A DNA stretch of 64,000 bases. Source: Rhodobacteraceae bacterium 63075. GTDB taxonomy: Bacteria; Pseudomonadota; Alphaproteobacteria; Rhodobacterales; Rhodobacteraceae. The translations under genes and the position numbers were made by a program. Shown in pieces: positions 52,765 through 62,242 of the stretch. The stretch's first letter is position 1; every line of letters starts with the position of its first letter. The notes under the pieces were generated by a model. That model saw only the letters and a list, made by a program, of their open reading frames with translations. It did no database searches and was not told where the DNA came from. The stretch is from NCBI GenBank assembly GCA_003417655.1, contig QVMW01000005.1:62001-126000 (forward strand), read 5' to 3'.

Positions 52765-53832
52765 ATGAACGGACTAATGATTTGGGTGTTGGGAATCTCC
52801 CTTTATTTCTCAGCAGCGGCTCATGCTTCACAGTTTGAAATAGTTGAATGGCGCGGTAGGCAAGCGCTCAAGATGACTGGCCCGATTAACTCAGGTACAG
52901 CGGCGCGTTTCAACGAAATTGCAGACGGAATAGAGCCAGCAGAACATGGTCTGCCCGTCCTTTTGCTGGACAGTCCGGGAGGGTCCGTATTCGAAGCCCT
53001 ACTGCTTTCTGCAGCCATGAAGAACCGGCCTTTTCACACAGTGATACCGGATGGAGCGAGTTGTGCGTCCGCGTGTGCTTCTATAGTTTTCATCGCTGGC
53101 AAGTATCGAACCATGGAACACTTCGGACGTTTTGGACAGCACTCTTGTTCAGTTTCGGGTGCGCCAGACGCCGAATGCAATGAACTGATCAGCCAACATG
53201 CAATTTCCAATGGTGTCTCACATGGGTCTGTTGCGGCTTTCGTGACTTATACCGCCCCAACCGAGATGCTCTGGTTCAGTCGTGCGGACATCGATGGTTG
53301 GGGGATCTCACACTATCCTGGCTCTGAAGAGTCTGGGTTCGAAAAGAGTGAACCTCGTGCCTTCAAGGCAATCACAGGAAAGACCCCACCGGCACAAGCT
53401 GCTTGGCGCTTGGATTTCTGGAAGAACGGGTGGCGCGCTTTCAATCGAGCCGTCTCTGATGCGGAAAGAGAACTCCAGCTAAATCAGTTTTGCGTTGAGC
53501 ACATCCCCGGCGTTCTGTTCCTTGCGATCGAAATCCACGGACCATCAGAAAAGGTAAAAGAAATAACTCAAAGAGTTGCCCTGCTTACTGATAACTTCAG
53601 CCTCGAAACAACTGCGCCCATGATATGGCAAGAGGACCAGCTCGTCACGATGGTAGCAATACCGATTCCAACTGAGAAGGTATTGCCATGGCTTACAAAG
53701 GTCTCCCAATACGAATTTCGAATTGACACCAAACAACCGTATGAACCCATTGGCGCAAGCGGGTTCCTTTCAGGAAGCCGCGACAACTTGATATTTGCAG
53801 CGAATAACTGCGACCATAGCACTTCCCAGTAA
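52765..53832 (+). CDS. ClpP-like periplasmic protein (COG3904-like), in a lower-GC islet
   Basis: An exported protein of about 355 residues. The N-terminus MNGLMIWVLGISLYFSAAAHASQ is a signal peptide. The central region (about 60-150) has the ClpP/crotonase serine-protease pattern: LPVLLLDSPGGSVFEALLLSAAMKN, then DGASCASACASIVFIAG with the putative nucleophile serine, then RFGQHSC with a histidine. The rest is unassigned. Base composition is visibly poorer in GC than all neighbours, and codons such as AAT, GAA and TCT are common, suggesting recent acquisition. The start is uncertain: 52765 is preferred, with 52759 and 52714 possible. Confidence 0.75.
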   Translation: MNGLMIWVLGISLYFSAAAHASQFEIVEWRGRQALKMTGPINSGTAARFNEIADGIEPAEHGLPVLLLDSPGGSVFEALLLSAAMKNRPFHTVIPDGASCASACASIVFIAGKYRTMEHFGRFGQHSCSVSGAPDAECNELISQHAISNGVSHGSVAAFVTYTAPTEMLWFSRADIDGWGISHYPGSEESGFEKSEPRAFKAITGKTPPAQAAWRLDFWKNGWRAFNRAVSDAERELQLNQFCVEHIPGVLFLAIEIHGPSEKVKEITQRVALLTDNFSLETTAPMIWQEDQLVTMVAIPIPTEKVLPWLTKVSQYEFRIDTKQPYEPIGASGFLSGSRDNLIFAANNCDHSTSQ

Positions 53833-54254
53833 CGGTTCTAATCGCGCTCCGAACATTCGGAAATTTTTAGAGGCTGGAACTGCGGCGAATGTACGGCACG
53901 GGATGTTGCGCCGCAGACTTATGCCGCCTATCTAACGGACGCTAAGGGTCGTCTCTACAAAGCTTCAACCCCCTTTGCACGAGAGCGGACTTTAGCTGCG
54001 CAACGGAAAATTGGTAACATGGGCTCTTTGCTGCCGTTGGCTGCAAACCTCACCGAGGTCCGCTCTGGCTCGCAATCTGCCCTGAGACATCCCGGCATGT
54101 CCGCAGATGCGGCGGGGTGATCGGATGATCCGCCCCGTCCCAAAATCGCCTCTTTCTCGTCACACTTATTATCGATTCCCCCAACACCTTCTCCTTGGAC
54201 GGGTGCATTGCCACCCGCCGATACCGCTGCCAGGAAATTCGGAGAAAGTTCCCG
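53833..54254. other. 422-bp region right of the ClpP-like gene
   Basis: The left half is of lower GC like the islet and shows no intact ORF. Bases 54029-54060 carry GCTGCCGTTGGCTGCAAAC and ACCGAGGTC, words also found at the left edge. The right part, near 54150-54185, is AT-richer (CACACTTATTATCGATTC) and probably contains the promoter of the response-regulator gene. Confidence 0.5.
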
Positions 54255-55325
54255 ATGAAGATAATGACAGTCGACGACGATCCTATCGCGCTCGGCATCC
54301 TCGAAACGGTGCTGCGCCAGGCGCAGTATCAGGACCTGACCCCTGTCCTGTCCGCCGAGGCCGCGCTCGAAGAGGTCGCGGCAGCGCAGACGCCCTTCGA
54401 GTGTTTCCTGCTCGATATCCGCATGCCGGGCATGGACGGGATCGAGCTTTGCGCCAAGCTCCGCGCGATGGCCGGCTACGAGGACGTTCCGATCATCATG
54501 ACCACTGCCGTCACCGACAAGACCCGGCTCAACCAGGCCCTGCAAGCCGGGGCGACGGATTACGTCAACAAGCCTCTCGATGGTATCGAGCTCGGCACCC
54601 GCCTGCGCGCGGCCGGGCAATTGTCCGCCCTGCTGGCCGGTGCGCCGCGCCTCGCGCCCGGCGCCACGGAGCGCCCCGCAGGATTGGGCGATCCGTCCGG
54701 ACTGCGCCTGCCGGATGCGATCTCCCTTGACCCGGCCCCGGGCATTCACGATCTCGAAAAGCTTCGCAGCGCGTTGCTTGCCCTGCCCTCCGGGCTTTAT
54801 TCCACGGTCGTCCTCGGCTGCTCGGTCCTGCATGTCGAAACCGCTTTCGAGGCGCTTCCGGCCGCGCGGTTCCGCGCCTTCCTTAACGACATCGGCCGCA
54901 CACTGGCCGAGGAGTTCGCCACCGAGACCTTCCATATCGCCTATGCGGGCAATGGCACCTTTGCCACCGTGTTGCACAAGGCGCGCCAGCAGAAGCCGCA
55001 TATGGTCAAGCAGCGCCTGGGCAGGGCAATCGCCGATCTCGAGCCGCCCGCCGAGCTTTCCGAAGAGTTCCCGGGGATTGAGCTTGCCTTCGGCGAGGGG
55101 AGTTCGAAGGGGCCCATGACGGGCCACGGCGCCGCGGTCGCGCTTTCCGAAGCAATCCAGGCCGCCGGGGAAAATGCGCAGACGCAGGCCCAACGGCATC
55201 GGCTTTCCGACCTGCGCAAGACGTTGCGCCCGGGCAAGGGCCGCGCAAGGACCGCTTTTTCGCAGGTGCTGCCGCGCCGGCTTGCGCCGAACCTGTTCCG
55301 CCCCTCCCGCGAAGAGAACGCGTGA
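54255..55325 (+). CDS. Response regulator with degenerate GGDEF-like output domain
   Basis: A 356-residue protein. The receiver domain (1-120) has acidic VDDD, phospho-acceptor Asp54 (LLDIRMPGMDG), the Thr in MTTAVT and Lys107 (NKPLDG). The C-terminal part (about 165-310) follows the diguanylate-cyclase pattern in outline (FRAFLNDIGRTLAEEF, then AYAGNGTFATVL at 229-240), but the GGDEF signature is replaced by GNGTF, so catalysis is unlikely. It might bind nucleotide or partner proteins. The start at 54255 follows GGAGAAAG. No partner kinase gene is adjacent. Confidence 0.75.
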   Translation: MKIMTVDDDPIALGILETVLRQAQYQDLTPVLSAEAALEEVAAAQTPFECFLLDIRMPGMDGIELCAKLRAMAGYEDVPIIMTTAVTDKTRLNQALQAGATDYVNKPLDGIELGTRLRAAGQLSALLAGAPRLAPGATERPAGLGDPSGLRLPDAISLDPAPGIHDLEKLRSALLALPSGLYSTVVLGCSVLHVETAFEALPAARFRAFLNDIGRTLAEEFATETFHIAYAGNGTFATVLHKARQQKPHMVKQRLGRAIADLEPPAELSEEFPGIELAFGEGSSKGPMTGHGAAVALSEAIQAAGENAQTQAQRHRLSDLRKTLRPGKGRARTAFSQVLPRRLAPNLFRPSREENA

Positions 55326-55413
55326 ACCTGCCGGGGTGAGGCACCCAGCCAGGCACCGCACGCGCCATTAACTTAACGCGCGTTTACGCTTTCGCAGCAC
55401 CCTGCGCTGCACT

Positions 55414-55437
55414 GGGGGGTGCACTAGGGGGGTGCAC
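55414..55437 (+). repeat. Tandem GGGGGGTGCAC direct repeat
   Basis: GGGGGGTGCAC occurs at 55414-55424 and again at 55427-55437 (13-bp period). It sits in the 175-bp gap between the convergent response-regulator and dehydrogenase genes and close to several GTTAA words. Confidence 0.6.
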
Positions 55438-55500
55438 GGGATGTCACCCCCTTTCCAGAAGGTTAACAATGCGCCGTTAACCGGACCGTGCGTACCCGGC

Positions 55501-56373
55501 TCACCCCATCGCGCGCAGCCGCTTGATGAGGCTGGACGTATCCCAACGCCCGCCGCCAAGCCTTTGAATATCCTTGTAGAATTGATCCACCAGCGCGGTT
55601 ACCGGCACGCTCGCGCCCACCTCGTCGGCGGCCTCCAGGCAGATGCCGAGATCCTTGCGCATCCAGTCGACGGCGAATCCATGCTGGAAGACGTCATCCA
55701 GCATCGTCTCATGGCGATTCTCCATCTGCCATGATCCCGCCGCCCCCTGGCTGATCACCTCCACAACGGCACGGCCATCGAGGCCGGATTTCTCTGCAAA
55801 ATGAAGGGCTTCAGAGAGACCCTGCACCAGACCGGCGATGGCGATCTGGTTGCACATCTTGGTCTTCTGCCCCGCGCCGCTCTCGCCGATCCTCCGACAG
55901 ATGCGCGCATAGGAGGCGATCACCGGCTCAGCGGCTTCGAACGACGTCAAGTCTCCGCCGCACATCACTGACAAGACACCATTTTCCGCGCCAGCCTGGC
56001 CGCCGGAAATGGGCGCATCGACAAAGGAAACTCCCTGCTCCGCGGCCTTCTCATAAAGCTCCGCCGTGACCTGCGCCGAGACGGTGGTGTGGTCGACGAA
56101 GACCGATCCTTCCTTCATTCCGGCAAAGGCACCGTCCGCCCCGAGGCAGACCGCGCGCAGATCATCATCATTGCCCACGCAGGCCATGACGAAATCCGCC
56201 CCGTCAGCGGCCTGGCGCGGTGTGCCGGCCGCCTTGCCGCCATGCTCGTCCACCCAGGATTTTGCCTTTGCGGCCGTGCGGTTAAACACGCAAACTTCAT
56301 GCCCCTTCGCTTTGAGGTGGCCCGCCATCGGATACCCCATTACACCGAGGCCCAGAAACGCGGTCTTTGCCAT
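55501..56373 (-). CDS. 3-hydroxyisobutyrate dehydrogenase family oxidoreductase
   Basis: A beta-hydroxyacid dehydrogenase of 290 residues. The N-terminal Rossmann motif is AFLGLGVMGYPMAGHLKAKGHEVCVFNRT, the substrate loop is FVDAPISGGQAGAENG, and the catalytic lysine lies in GAGQKTKMCNQIAIAGLVQGLSEAL. It could act on 3-hydroxyisobutyrate, tartronate semialdehyde or related acids. ATG at 56373 is preferred because AAGGGGA lies at the right distance; the ATG two codons earlier overlaps it. It is divergent from the acylase gene. Confidence 0.88.
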   Translation of the reverse strand: MAKTAFLGLGVMGYPMAGHLKAKGHEVCVFNRTAAKAKSWVDEHGGKAAGTPRQAADGADFVMACVGNDDDLRAVCLGADGAFAGMKEGSVFVDHTTVSAQVTAELYEKAAEQGVSFVDAPISGGQAGAENGVLSVMCGGDLTSFEAAEPVIASYARICRRIGESGAGQKTKMCNQIAIAGLVQGLSEALHFAEKSGLDGRAVVEVISQGAAGSWQMENRHETMLDDVFQHGFAVDWMRKDLGICLEAADEVGASVPVTALVDQFYKDIQRLGGGRWDTSSLIKRLRAMG

Positions 56374-56496
56374 GGTCATTCCCCTTGTTTTCTTTCCACA
56401 GGTCCTTCGTTAAACAGACACTGTCTGTCCGCGCGCCCGAGTGCAAGCCCCCGCCTCGGCCCCATCCGCGCGCCCCGAACCCCTGATGAGGTGATC

Positions 56497-58992
56497 ATGG
56501 CCCTTCTCTTCCGCTGGCTCCTCCGCCTCGCCGCCGCTCTCACGGCGCTGGCGGTACTTGTCGTCCTCATCGTCTACCATCTGGCCTCGCGCTCCCTGCC
56601 GGACTACGACAAGACGCTCGAGGTCGACGGTCTCACCGCGCCCGCCCGCATCCTGCGCGATCATTCGAACGTGCCGCATATCTTCGCTGAGGAGGATTCG
56701 GCGGTCTTTTACGGCCTCGGCTATGCCCATGCGCAGGACAGGCTCTGGCAGCTGACAGTGCTGCGCCGCACCGCGCAGGGGCGGCTTTCGGAAGTCTTCG
56801 GGACGCGCACGCTTCCCGTCGACAAGCTATTGCGGCGGCTCGACATCTACACCGCCGCCCGCGAAAGCGTCAGCGCGCAGAAGCCCGGTGCCCTCGCGGC
56901 CCTCGAAGCCTATGCCGCCGGGGTCAATGCGCGGATCACCGAGATCAATGACAGCGCCCTGGGGCGCGGAGCGCCGGAGATGTTCCTCTTCAACGCGCCG
57001 ATCTCGCCCTGGCAACCCGCCGATTCGCTGGCCATCCTCAAGCTCATGGCGGTGCAGCTCTCGGGCCATGCAAGCGCAGAGATCCTGCGCGCGCGCACGT
57101 CGCTCCTGCTCGATGACGTCATGGATGACGGCGAAAAGCGCCTGCGTGATCTGCTCCCCGACGCGCCGGGCACGGGCGTCGCGGCCCTGTCATCCTATGC
57201 CGGGCTCTTCCCGGGCACTTCCTTCGCCGAGGTTCAGGGCGCGCCGATGGACCTGACGAAGGCGCCGCTCTCGCCCCTGCGCAAGATGCCGCTGGCCGGG
57301 GCGTCCAATGCCTGGGCCGCCGCGCCCTCGCGCTCGGCCAATGGCGGCACGCTGCTGGCCAATGACCCCCATCTCGGGCTCACGGCCCCTGCGATCTGGT
57401 ATCTCGCGCGCCTCGAGCTTTCCTCGGGCGGCGTCATCGGCGCGACGATTCCGGGCATGCCCCTCGTGCTCGCGGGCCGTAGCGAGGCGCTCGGCTGGGG
57501 GCTGACCTCCTCCTATCTCGACGATCAGGACATCTTCATCGAGGAGCTGAACCCGGACAACCCCGAGCAATATCGCACGCCCGATGGCTATGCCGCGTTC
57601 GAAACCCGCGGCTCGATCATCCGGATCAAGGATGAAGCGCCTGTCACGCTGACATTGCGCTTTACCGAGAACGGCCCCGTCCTGCCCCCCAGCTATCAGG
57701 ATGTCGGCGAGGTGACCCCGCCGGGCCATGTCGCATCGCTGGCCTGGACCGCGCTCGACAGGGCGGACACGTCGTTCAGCGCCGGGATGCGTCTGATGCG
57801 TGCAGGCAGTATCGACGAGGGCCTGGAGGCGGCGCAGCTCTATATCGCGCCCTCGCAGAATCTCACGCTCGCCGACCAGGAGAACATCGCGCTCAAGACC
57901 ATCGGGGCCATGCCGCGCCGCGATGCCGCGCATCAGTCGAAGGGGCGGCTGCCCTCGCCGGGATGGATCGCGGCGAACCGCTGGCAAGGCTATTTCCCGG
58001 TTTCGGCCAACCCCGAGTTCATCCGGCCTGCCGGCGGGATCGTCGGGAACACGAACAACAAGCTTCTCGAGCGCCCCTTCCCGCTGCATGTGAGCTATGA
58101 ATGGGGCGACAGCCAGCGCGTCCTGCGCTGGCAAAGGCTCATGCAGGGGCGCAAGGCACATACCCGCGACAGTTTCGTCGAAGCGCAGCTCGACACCGTG
58201 AGCTATACAGCGCGTGCGCTCCTGCCGCTCGTCGCCGCCGATCTCTGGTTCACCGGCGAATCCGCCCCCGAAGGCACGCCCGAGCGCAACCGCCAGGTCG
58301 CGCTCAACCTGCTGGCCGACTGGAACGGCGAGATGAACGAGCACCTGCCCGAGCCGCTGATCTACGCGGCCTGGATGCGCTTTCTGCAAGAGCGGCTGAT
58401 CCGCGATGAGCTTGGCCCGCTGGCACAGGACTTCACCCACCCCGAGCCGATATTCATCGAACGGGTGTTTCGCGATGTCGAGGGGGCCGGGGCCTGGTGC
58501 AATATCATCCAGTCCACCGCCAAGGAAAGCTGCACCGATATCGCGCGGCTGGCGCTCGACGACGCGCTGATCTGGCTGGGCGAGACCTATGGGACCTCGA
58601 TCGAGGCCTTGCGCTGGGGCGATGCACACCAGGCAACGCATGATCACGCGGTCCTCGGAGAAGTGCCGCTGCTGCGCTATTTCGTGAACATCCGGCAATC
58701 CACCTCCGGCGGCGACAACACGCTGATGCGGGGCAGGACGTCCGGAACGGGGCCGGAGCCCTTCCAGAACGTGCATGCTGCGGGCTATCGCGGGGTCTAT
58801 GATTTCACCGATCCCAACAGCTCAGTCTTCATCATCTCGACGGGCCAGTCAGGCCATCCGCTCTCGCGCCACTACGATGATCTCGCGCAGCTCTGGCGGC
58901 GCGGCGAATACGTGGCCATGTCACTCGACGAGGATCTGGCACGGGCGGCTTCTGTCGGCGAGACAATCCTGATGCCCCGGGGCACGCGTTGA
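56497..58992 (+). CDS. Penicillin acylase family protein (Ntn hydrolase)
   Basis: A large precursor (831 residues) of the penicillin amidase/acyl-homoserine lactone acylase family. A membrane anchor or signal segment is at about 5-28 (WLLRLAAALTALAVLVVLIVYHLA). The alpha chain starts near GLTAPARILRDHSNVPHIFAEEDSAVFYGLGYAHAQDRLWQL. The autoprocessing site is before Ser270 in LAGASNAWAAAP, which becomes the beta-chain nucleophile. LLANDPHLGLTAPAIWYLARLE, WGLTSSYLDDQD and VFIISTGQSGHPLSRHYDD follow. The substrate may be amide-linked acyl compounds, including acyl-homoserine lactones. In-frame codons upstream of 56497 cover the divergent gene's start and were excluded. Confidence 0.9.
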   Translation: MALLFRWLLRLAAALTALAVLVVLIVYHLASRSLPDYDKTLEVDGLTAPARILRDHSNVPHIFAEEDSAVFYGLGYAHAQDRLWQLTVLRRTAQGRLSEVFGTRTLPVDKLLRRLDIYTAARESVSAQKPGALAALEAYAAGVNARITEINDSALGRGAPEMFLFNAPISPWQPADSLAILKLMAVQLSGHASAEILRARTSLLLDDVMDDGEKRLRDLLPDAPGTGVAALSSYAGLFPGTSFAEVQGAPMDLTKAPLSPLRKMPLAGASNAWAAAPSRSANGGTLLANDPHLGLTAPAIWYLARLELSSGGVIGATIPGMPLVLAGRSEALGWGLTSSYLDDQDIFIEELNPDNPEQYRTPDGYAAFETRGSIIRIKDEAPVTLTLRFTENGPVLPPSYQDVGEVTPPGHVASLAWTALDRADTSFSAGMRLMRAGSIDEGLEAAQLYIAPSQNLTLADQENIALKTIGAMPRRDAAHQSKGRLPSPGWIAANRWQGYFPVSANPEFIRPAGGIVGNTNNKLLERPFPLHVSYEWGDSQRVLRWQRLMQGRKAHTRDSFVEAQLDTVSYTARALLPLVAADLWFTGESAPEGTPERNRQVALNLLADWNGEMNEHLPEPLIYAAWMRFLQERLIRDELGPLAQDFTHPEPIFIERVFRDVEGAGAWCNIIQSTAKESCTDIARLALDDALIWLGETYGTSIEALRWGDAHQATHDHAVLGEVPLLRYFVNIRQSTSGGDNTLMRGRTSGTGPEPFQNVHAAGYRGVYDFTDPNSSVFIISTGQSGHPLSRHYDDLAQLWRRGEYVAMSLDEDLARAASVGETILMPRGTR

Positions 58993-59050
58993 TGCGACGT
59001 GAAAAGCCAGCGCGCGCTCAGGAACCTTGCCCCCGGCCCTCGAAATGCTT

Positions 59051-60358
59051 TCAGAGCTTTGCGAACTGCGCCGCCTGTTTTGCGGTCCAGGTGACCTTGA
59101 GCACATAACCCTCCTCGGTCTGGCGCTCCTCGTCCACGACGCCCTGCTCGTAGAGCCAGGCCCGCTTGCGCCCGGCCTCGAAGCCGATCTGGACGGCTTC
59201 TGTCTTGCGCGCCCCCGCGAGCGCCTCCGAGACGGCCTCGAGCAAGGGCGCGACCCCCTCCCCCGTGATCGCCGAGACGGCGAAGACATCCGCCTTGCGC
59301 TCTGCAGTGTTATGCACCGCACGGGCCGCGTCCGGGTCCAGCCTGTCGAGCTTGTTGAGCACCTCGATCAGGGGGATCTCGCGGCTCAGGCCGAGGCTGT
59401 CGAGAATGGCATTCACGTCCTCGGCCTGCGCCTCTGTCTCGGGGTGCGAGATGTCCCGCACATGCAGGACGAGATCGGCGCTCAGCACCTCTTCGAGCGT
59501 GGCCCTGAAGGCGGCGACAAGCTCTGTCGGCAGGTTGGAGATGAACCCGACCGTATCCGACAGGATCACCTCGAAGCCGCTCGGCGGCAGTTCAACCCTT
59601 CGCATGGTCGGGTCGAGCGTGGCGAAGAGCATGTCCTTGGCCATGACCTCGGCCCCGGTGAGACGGTTGAACAGCGTCGACTTGCCGGCATTCGTATAGC
59701 CCACCAGCGCCACGATCGGAAACGGCACCTTGGCCCGGCTCTTGCGGTGCAGCTCGCGCGTCTTGACCACCTTGGCGAGCTGCCGGCGCAGGCGCACGAG
59801 CTGCTCGTCGATGGCCCGTCGGTCCGCCTCGATCTGGGTCTCCCCCGGCCCGCCCACGAAGCCCAGGCCGCCGCGCTGGCGTTCAAGGTGCGTCCAGGCG
59901 CGCACCAGCCGCGTGCGCTGGTAGCTGAGCGCCGCCATCTCGACTTGCAACACGCCTTCGCGCGTCCGGGCCCTGTCGGAGAAGATCTCCAGGATGAGCC
60001 CGGTGCGATCGAGGATCTTGACCTTGAGCTTGCGTTCGAGATTGCGCTGCTGCACGGGGCTGACAGGCCCGTCGATCAGCACCAACTCGATTTCCTGCGC
60101 AGCGAAGCGCTCCTTCAGCTCCTCGATCTTGCCGGTGCCGAAGAGGAGCCCCGGATGGGGGCGCGGAAGCCGGACGACTTCTGAACCGATGATCTCGAGC
60201 CCCGGCATCGCATCTGCCAGGGCGACGGCCTCCTCGAGCGCATGCTCCGGCGCGCGCGCACCGTCATCTTGCGGGTTCGATCTGATATCGGGATGCAGGA
60301 CCCACGCGCGCGTCAGCGGCCCGTCGCCGCCAGCATCGGCGATGACGCTCGAACTCAC
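59051..60358 (-). CDS. hflX: GTPase HflX
   Basis: Ribosome-splitting/rescue GTPase (435 residues). The N-terminal HflX domain is seen in [18 protein letters not shown] and [19 protein letters not shown], with the linker [20 protein letters not shown]. The G domain carries G1 [10 protein letters not shown]3 [17 protein letters not shown] and G4 NKLD. The start is GTG at 60358, overlapping the hfq stop by 3-4 bases (GTGA). The hfq-hflX pair is conserved across proteobacteria. Confidence 0.95.
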   Translation of the reverse strand: MSSSVIADAGGDGPLTRAWVLHPDIRSNPQDDGARAPEHALEEAVALADAMPGLEIIGSEVVRLPRPHPGLLFGTGKIEELKERFAAQEIELVLIDGPVSPVQQRNLERKLKVKILDRTGLILEIFSDRARTREGVLQVEMAALSYQRTRLVRAWTHLERQRGGLGFVGGPGETQIEADRRAIDEQLVRLRRQLAKVVKTRELHRKSRAKVPFPIVALVGYTNAGKSTLFNRLTGAEVMAKDMLFATLDPTMRRVELPPSGFEVILSDTVGFISNLPTELVAAFRATLEEVLSADLVLHVRDISHPETEAQAEDVNAILDSLGLSREIPLIEVLNKLDRLDPDAARAVHNTAERKADVFAVSAITGEGVAPLLEAVSEALAGARKTEAVQIGFEAGRKRAWLYEQGVVDEERQTEEGYVLKVTWTAKQAAQFAKL

Positions 60359-60594
60359 TGGGCGTCTTCGCCCTCGTAGAGGCTGATCGGCTGGGCCGGC
60401 ATGATGGTGCTGATCGCGTGCTTGTAGACAAGCTGCGACTGACCATCACGGCGCAGGAGGACGCAGAAATTGTCAAACCAGGTGATGACACCCTGCAGCT
60501 TGACACCGTTGATCAGGAAGATCGTGACGGGAGTCTTCGTCTTGCGGGTGTGGTTCAGGAACGCGTCCTGAAGGTTCTGACGGTCGGAAGCCAT
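60355..60594 (-). CDS. hfq: RNA chaperone Hfq
   Basis: An Sm-like hexameric chaperone (79 residues) that pairs small RNAs with mRNAs. [58 protein letters not shown] contains Sm1 and the Sm2 YKHAIST motif. The C-terminal tail is short, as in alphaproteobacteria. It directly precedes hflX (overlapping) and follows trkH after 127 bp. It is relevant to the candidate small RNAs in this window. Confidence 0.97.
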   Translation of the reverse strand: MASDRQNLQDAFLNHTRKTKTPVTIFLINGVKLQGVITWFDNFCVLLRRDGQSQLVYKHAISTIMPAQPISLYEGEDAQ

Positions 60595-60721
60595 GGTTCT
60601 TATGCCTTTTTTCTCAGTTTCCGGCCGGTCATTGGCCGTACCGTTCGCCTAGTATGTCTCGCTCGTAGCGAAGTTGAAACCCCAAAATCCGCGCTTGGCG
60701 GCAATCTGTTGCCCGCTCGCG

Positions 60722-62239
60722 TCAGTCCCGCCAGAGGGCCGGATTGAGCAAGGCGACGATGGCCAGCGTCTCGAGCCGCCCGACAACCATGGCCGCGGCG
60801 AGGACCAGCTTTGCCGCCTCTCCGAGCTGTGCCAGCATGATCGGCTCCTGTGCCGCACTGTGGGCGAGAGGCCCGGTGGTGGACAGCGCCGAGATGGCCA
60901 GGATGATCGCGTTCTCGAAGGAGGTGCCCATCGCCGTCAGGAGCGCGGTCAGCAGAGCCAGCGAAAGGGCGAAGAGCATGAAGAATATCCAGGCGATGAA
61001 CGCGCCCCTGGAGCGGATGCGCCGGCTCTGGTTGCTCGCCCGCCCGACCGAGGAAGGGTGCACGAGCCGTTCCATCTCGCGCACGCCGTTCAGATAGAGC
61101 GCATAAACCCGCAGGAGTTTCACGCCGCCCGCCGTCGTCGCCACGCCGCCGCCGATGAGCGACAGGCCCAGCAGGATGAGCCCGGAAGAGCCCAGCCCGG
61201 ACCAGGCCCGCGAACTCTCCCAGTCGGCGCTTTCGAAACCGGTCGTCGTCAGGAAGGACAGCACGGTGAAGAGGCTGCCCCATGTCGCCCGCAGGGCCGC
61301 GCCGACCGTCTCCTCGTAGGCGAAATCGAACGAGGCGACCCAATGGCGCACGAAGAGAAGCGCCGTGACGCCGAGGACGATCAGAAGCCCCATGCGAAAC
61401 TCCGGATCATTGTGCAGGCCGCGCCGGCCGGTGGTGACCGTATCGGTCGAAAAGGTCAGCCGTGACAGGCCGAAGAACAGGAAAAGGAACACGAGGAACT
61501 CGCCGCGCAGGCCCGCTTCGCTGCCTTCCAGCCCGCCGGTGGCCGAAATCCCGCTGGTCGACAGGGTCGACATCGCGTGTATGGCCGCCACCAGCGGTGT
61601 CTCGCCGGTGATCATCAGGCAAATGGCCAGCACAGCCGTGAGACCGGCATAGAGCGGCGCCAGCCGCAAGACCGTGAGTGACAGCCGGTGCGCCTCGTTC
61701 ATCGGCTCGTAGGCATCGAGCGGCACCTCGCCGCGCCCAGGCTCGGCGGACGCGGTGACCTCGAAGCCGCCGAGTGCGAGCGGAGCCAGGACCGCCGCCG
61801 CGCTGACCCAGATGAACAGCCCGCCGAGCCAGCCGACCTGGGCGCGCCACAGATGCATCGTTCCGCTCAGCCGTCCGGGCTCGAAAAGCGGCGCGCCCGT
61901 CGTCGTGAAGGCCGAGACCATCTCGAAATAGGCGTTGAGAAACTGCGTCGTCTGCACCGCCTCGTAAAACGGGATGGCCAGCAGAACCGGCAGGAAGAAA
62001 TAGGCCGAGACCACCGAGGCGAGGTTTCCAAGCCCCCCGCGCCTGCGCTGCCGGCCGGCGCTCAGCGTGATGACGAAAAGCAGCGAGACGAAGATGCCGA
62101 GCGTGCCGGCATAAAAGAACACCCGGGCCTCGTGATGGTTGTCCCAGCTCAGCGCGTGCAGCGCCGGCGCATACATCGACAGCGACGCCAGCAAGGTGAG
62201 TTGCAGGAAAAGCGGCGTATCTGAAAGGCGCCAGCGCAT
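60722..62239 (-). CDS. trkH: Potassium uptake protein TrkH
   Basis: The K+-translocating subunit (505 residues). It has repeated membrane-pore-membrane units, with filter-region segments around SAFTTTGAPLFEPG, STLSTSGISATGGLEGSEAG, LSFLTTTGFESADWES and SALSTTGPLAHSA, the four P-loop positions of the TrkH/KtrB fold. It is regulated by NAD-binding TrkA, encoded 3 bp upstream in the same operon. The order trkA-trkH-hfq-hflX is typical of Rhodobacterales, usually behind ntrYX. Confidence 0.93.
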   Translation of the reverse strand: MRWRLSDTPLFLQLTLLASLSMYAPALHALSWDNHHEARVFFYAGTLGIFVSLLFVITLSAGRQRRRGGLGNLASVVSAYFFLPVLLAIPFYEAVQTTQFLNAYFEMVSAFTTTGAPLFEPGRLSGTMHLWRAQVGWLGGLFIWVSAAAVLAPLALGGFEVTASAEPGRGEVPLDAYEPMNEAHRLSLTVLRLAPLYAGLTAVLAICLMITGETPLVAAIHAMSTLSTSGISATGGLEGSEAGLRGEFLVFLFLFFGLSRLTFSTDTVTTGRRGLHNDPEFRMGLLIVLGVTALLFVRHWVASFDFAYEETVGAALRATWGSLFTVLSFLTTTGFESADWESSRAWSGLGSSGLILLGLSLIGGGVATTAGGVKLLRVYALYLNGVREMERLVHPSSVGRASNQSRRIRSRGAFIAWIFFMLFALSLALLTALLTAMGTSFENAIILAISALSTTGPLAHSAAQEPIMLAQLGEAAKLVLAAAMVVGRLETLAIVALLNPALWRD

Positions 62240-62242
62240 CCG

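Noticed and set aside
52549..54254. Prophage or insertion sequence in the low-GC islet
   Set aside because: No integrase, transposase, terminal inverted repeats or target duplication could be seen.
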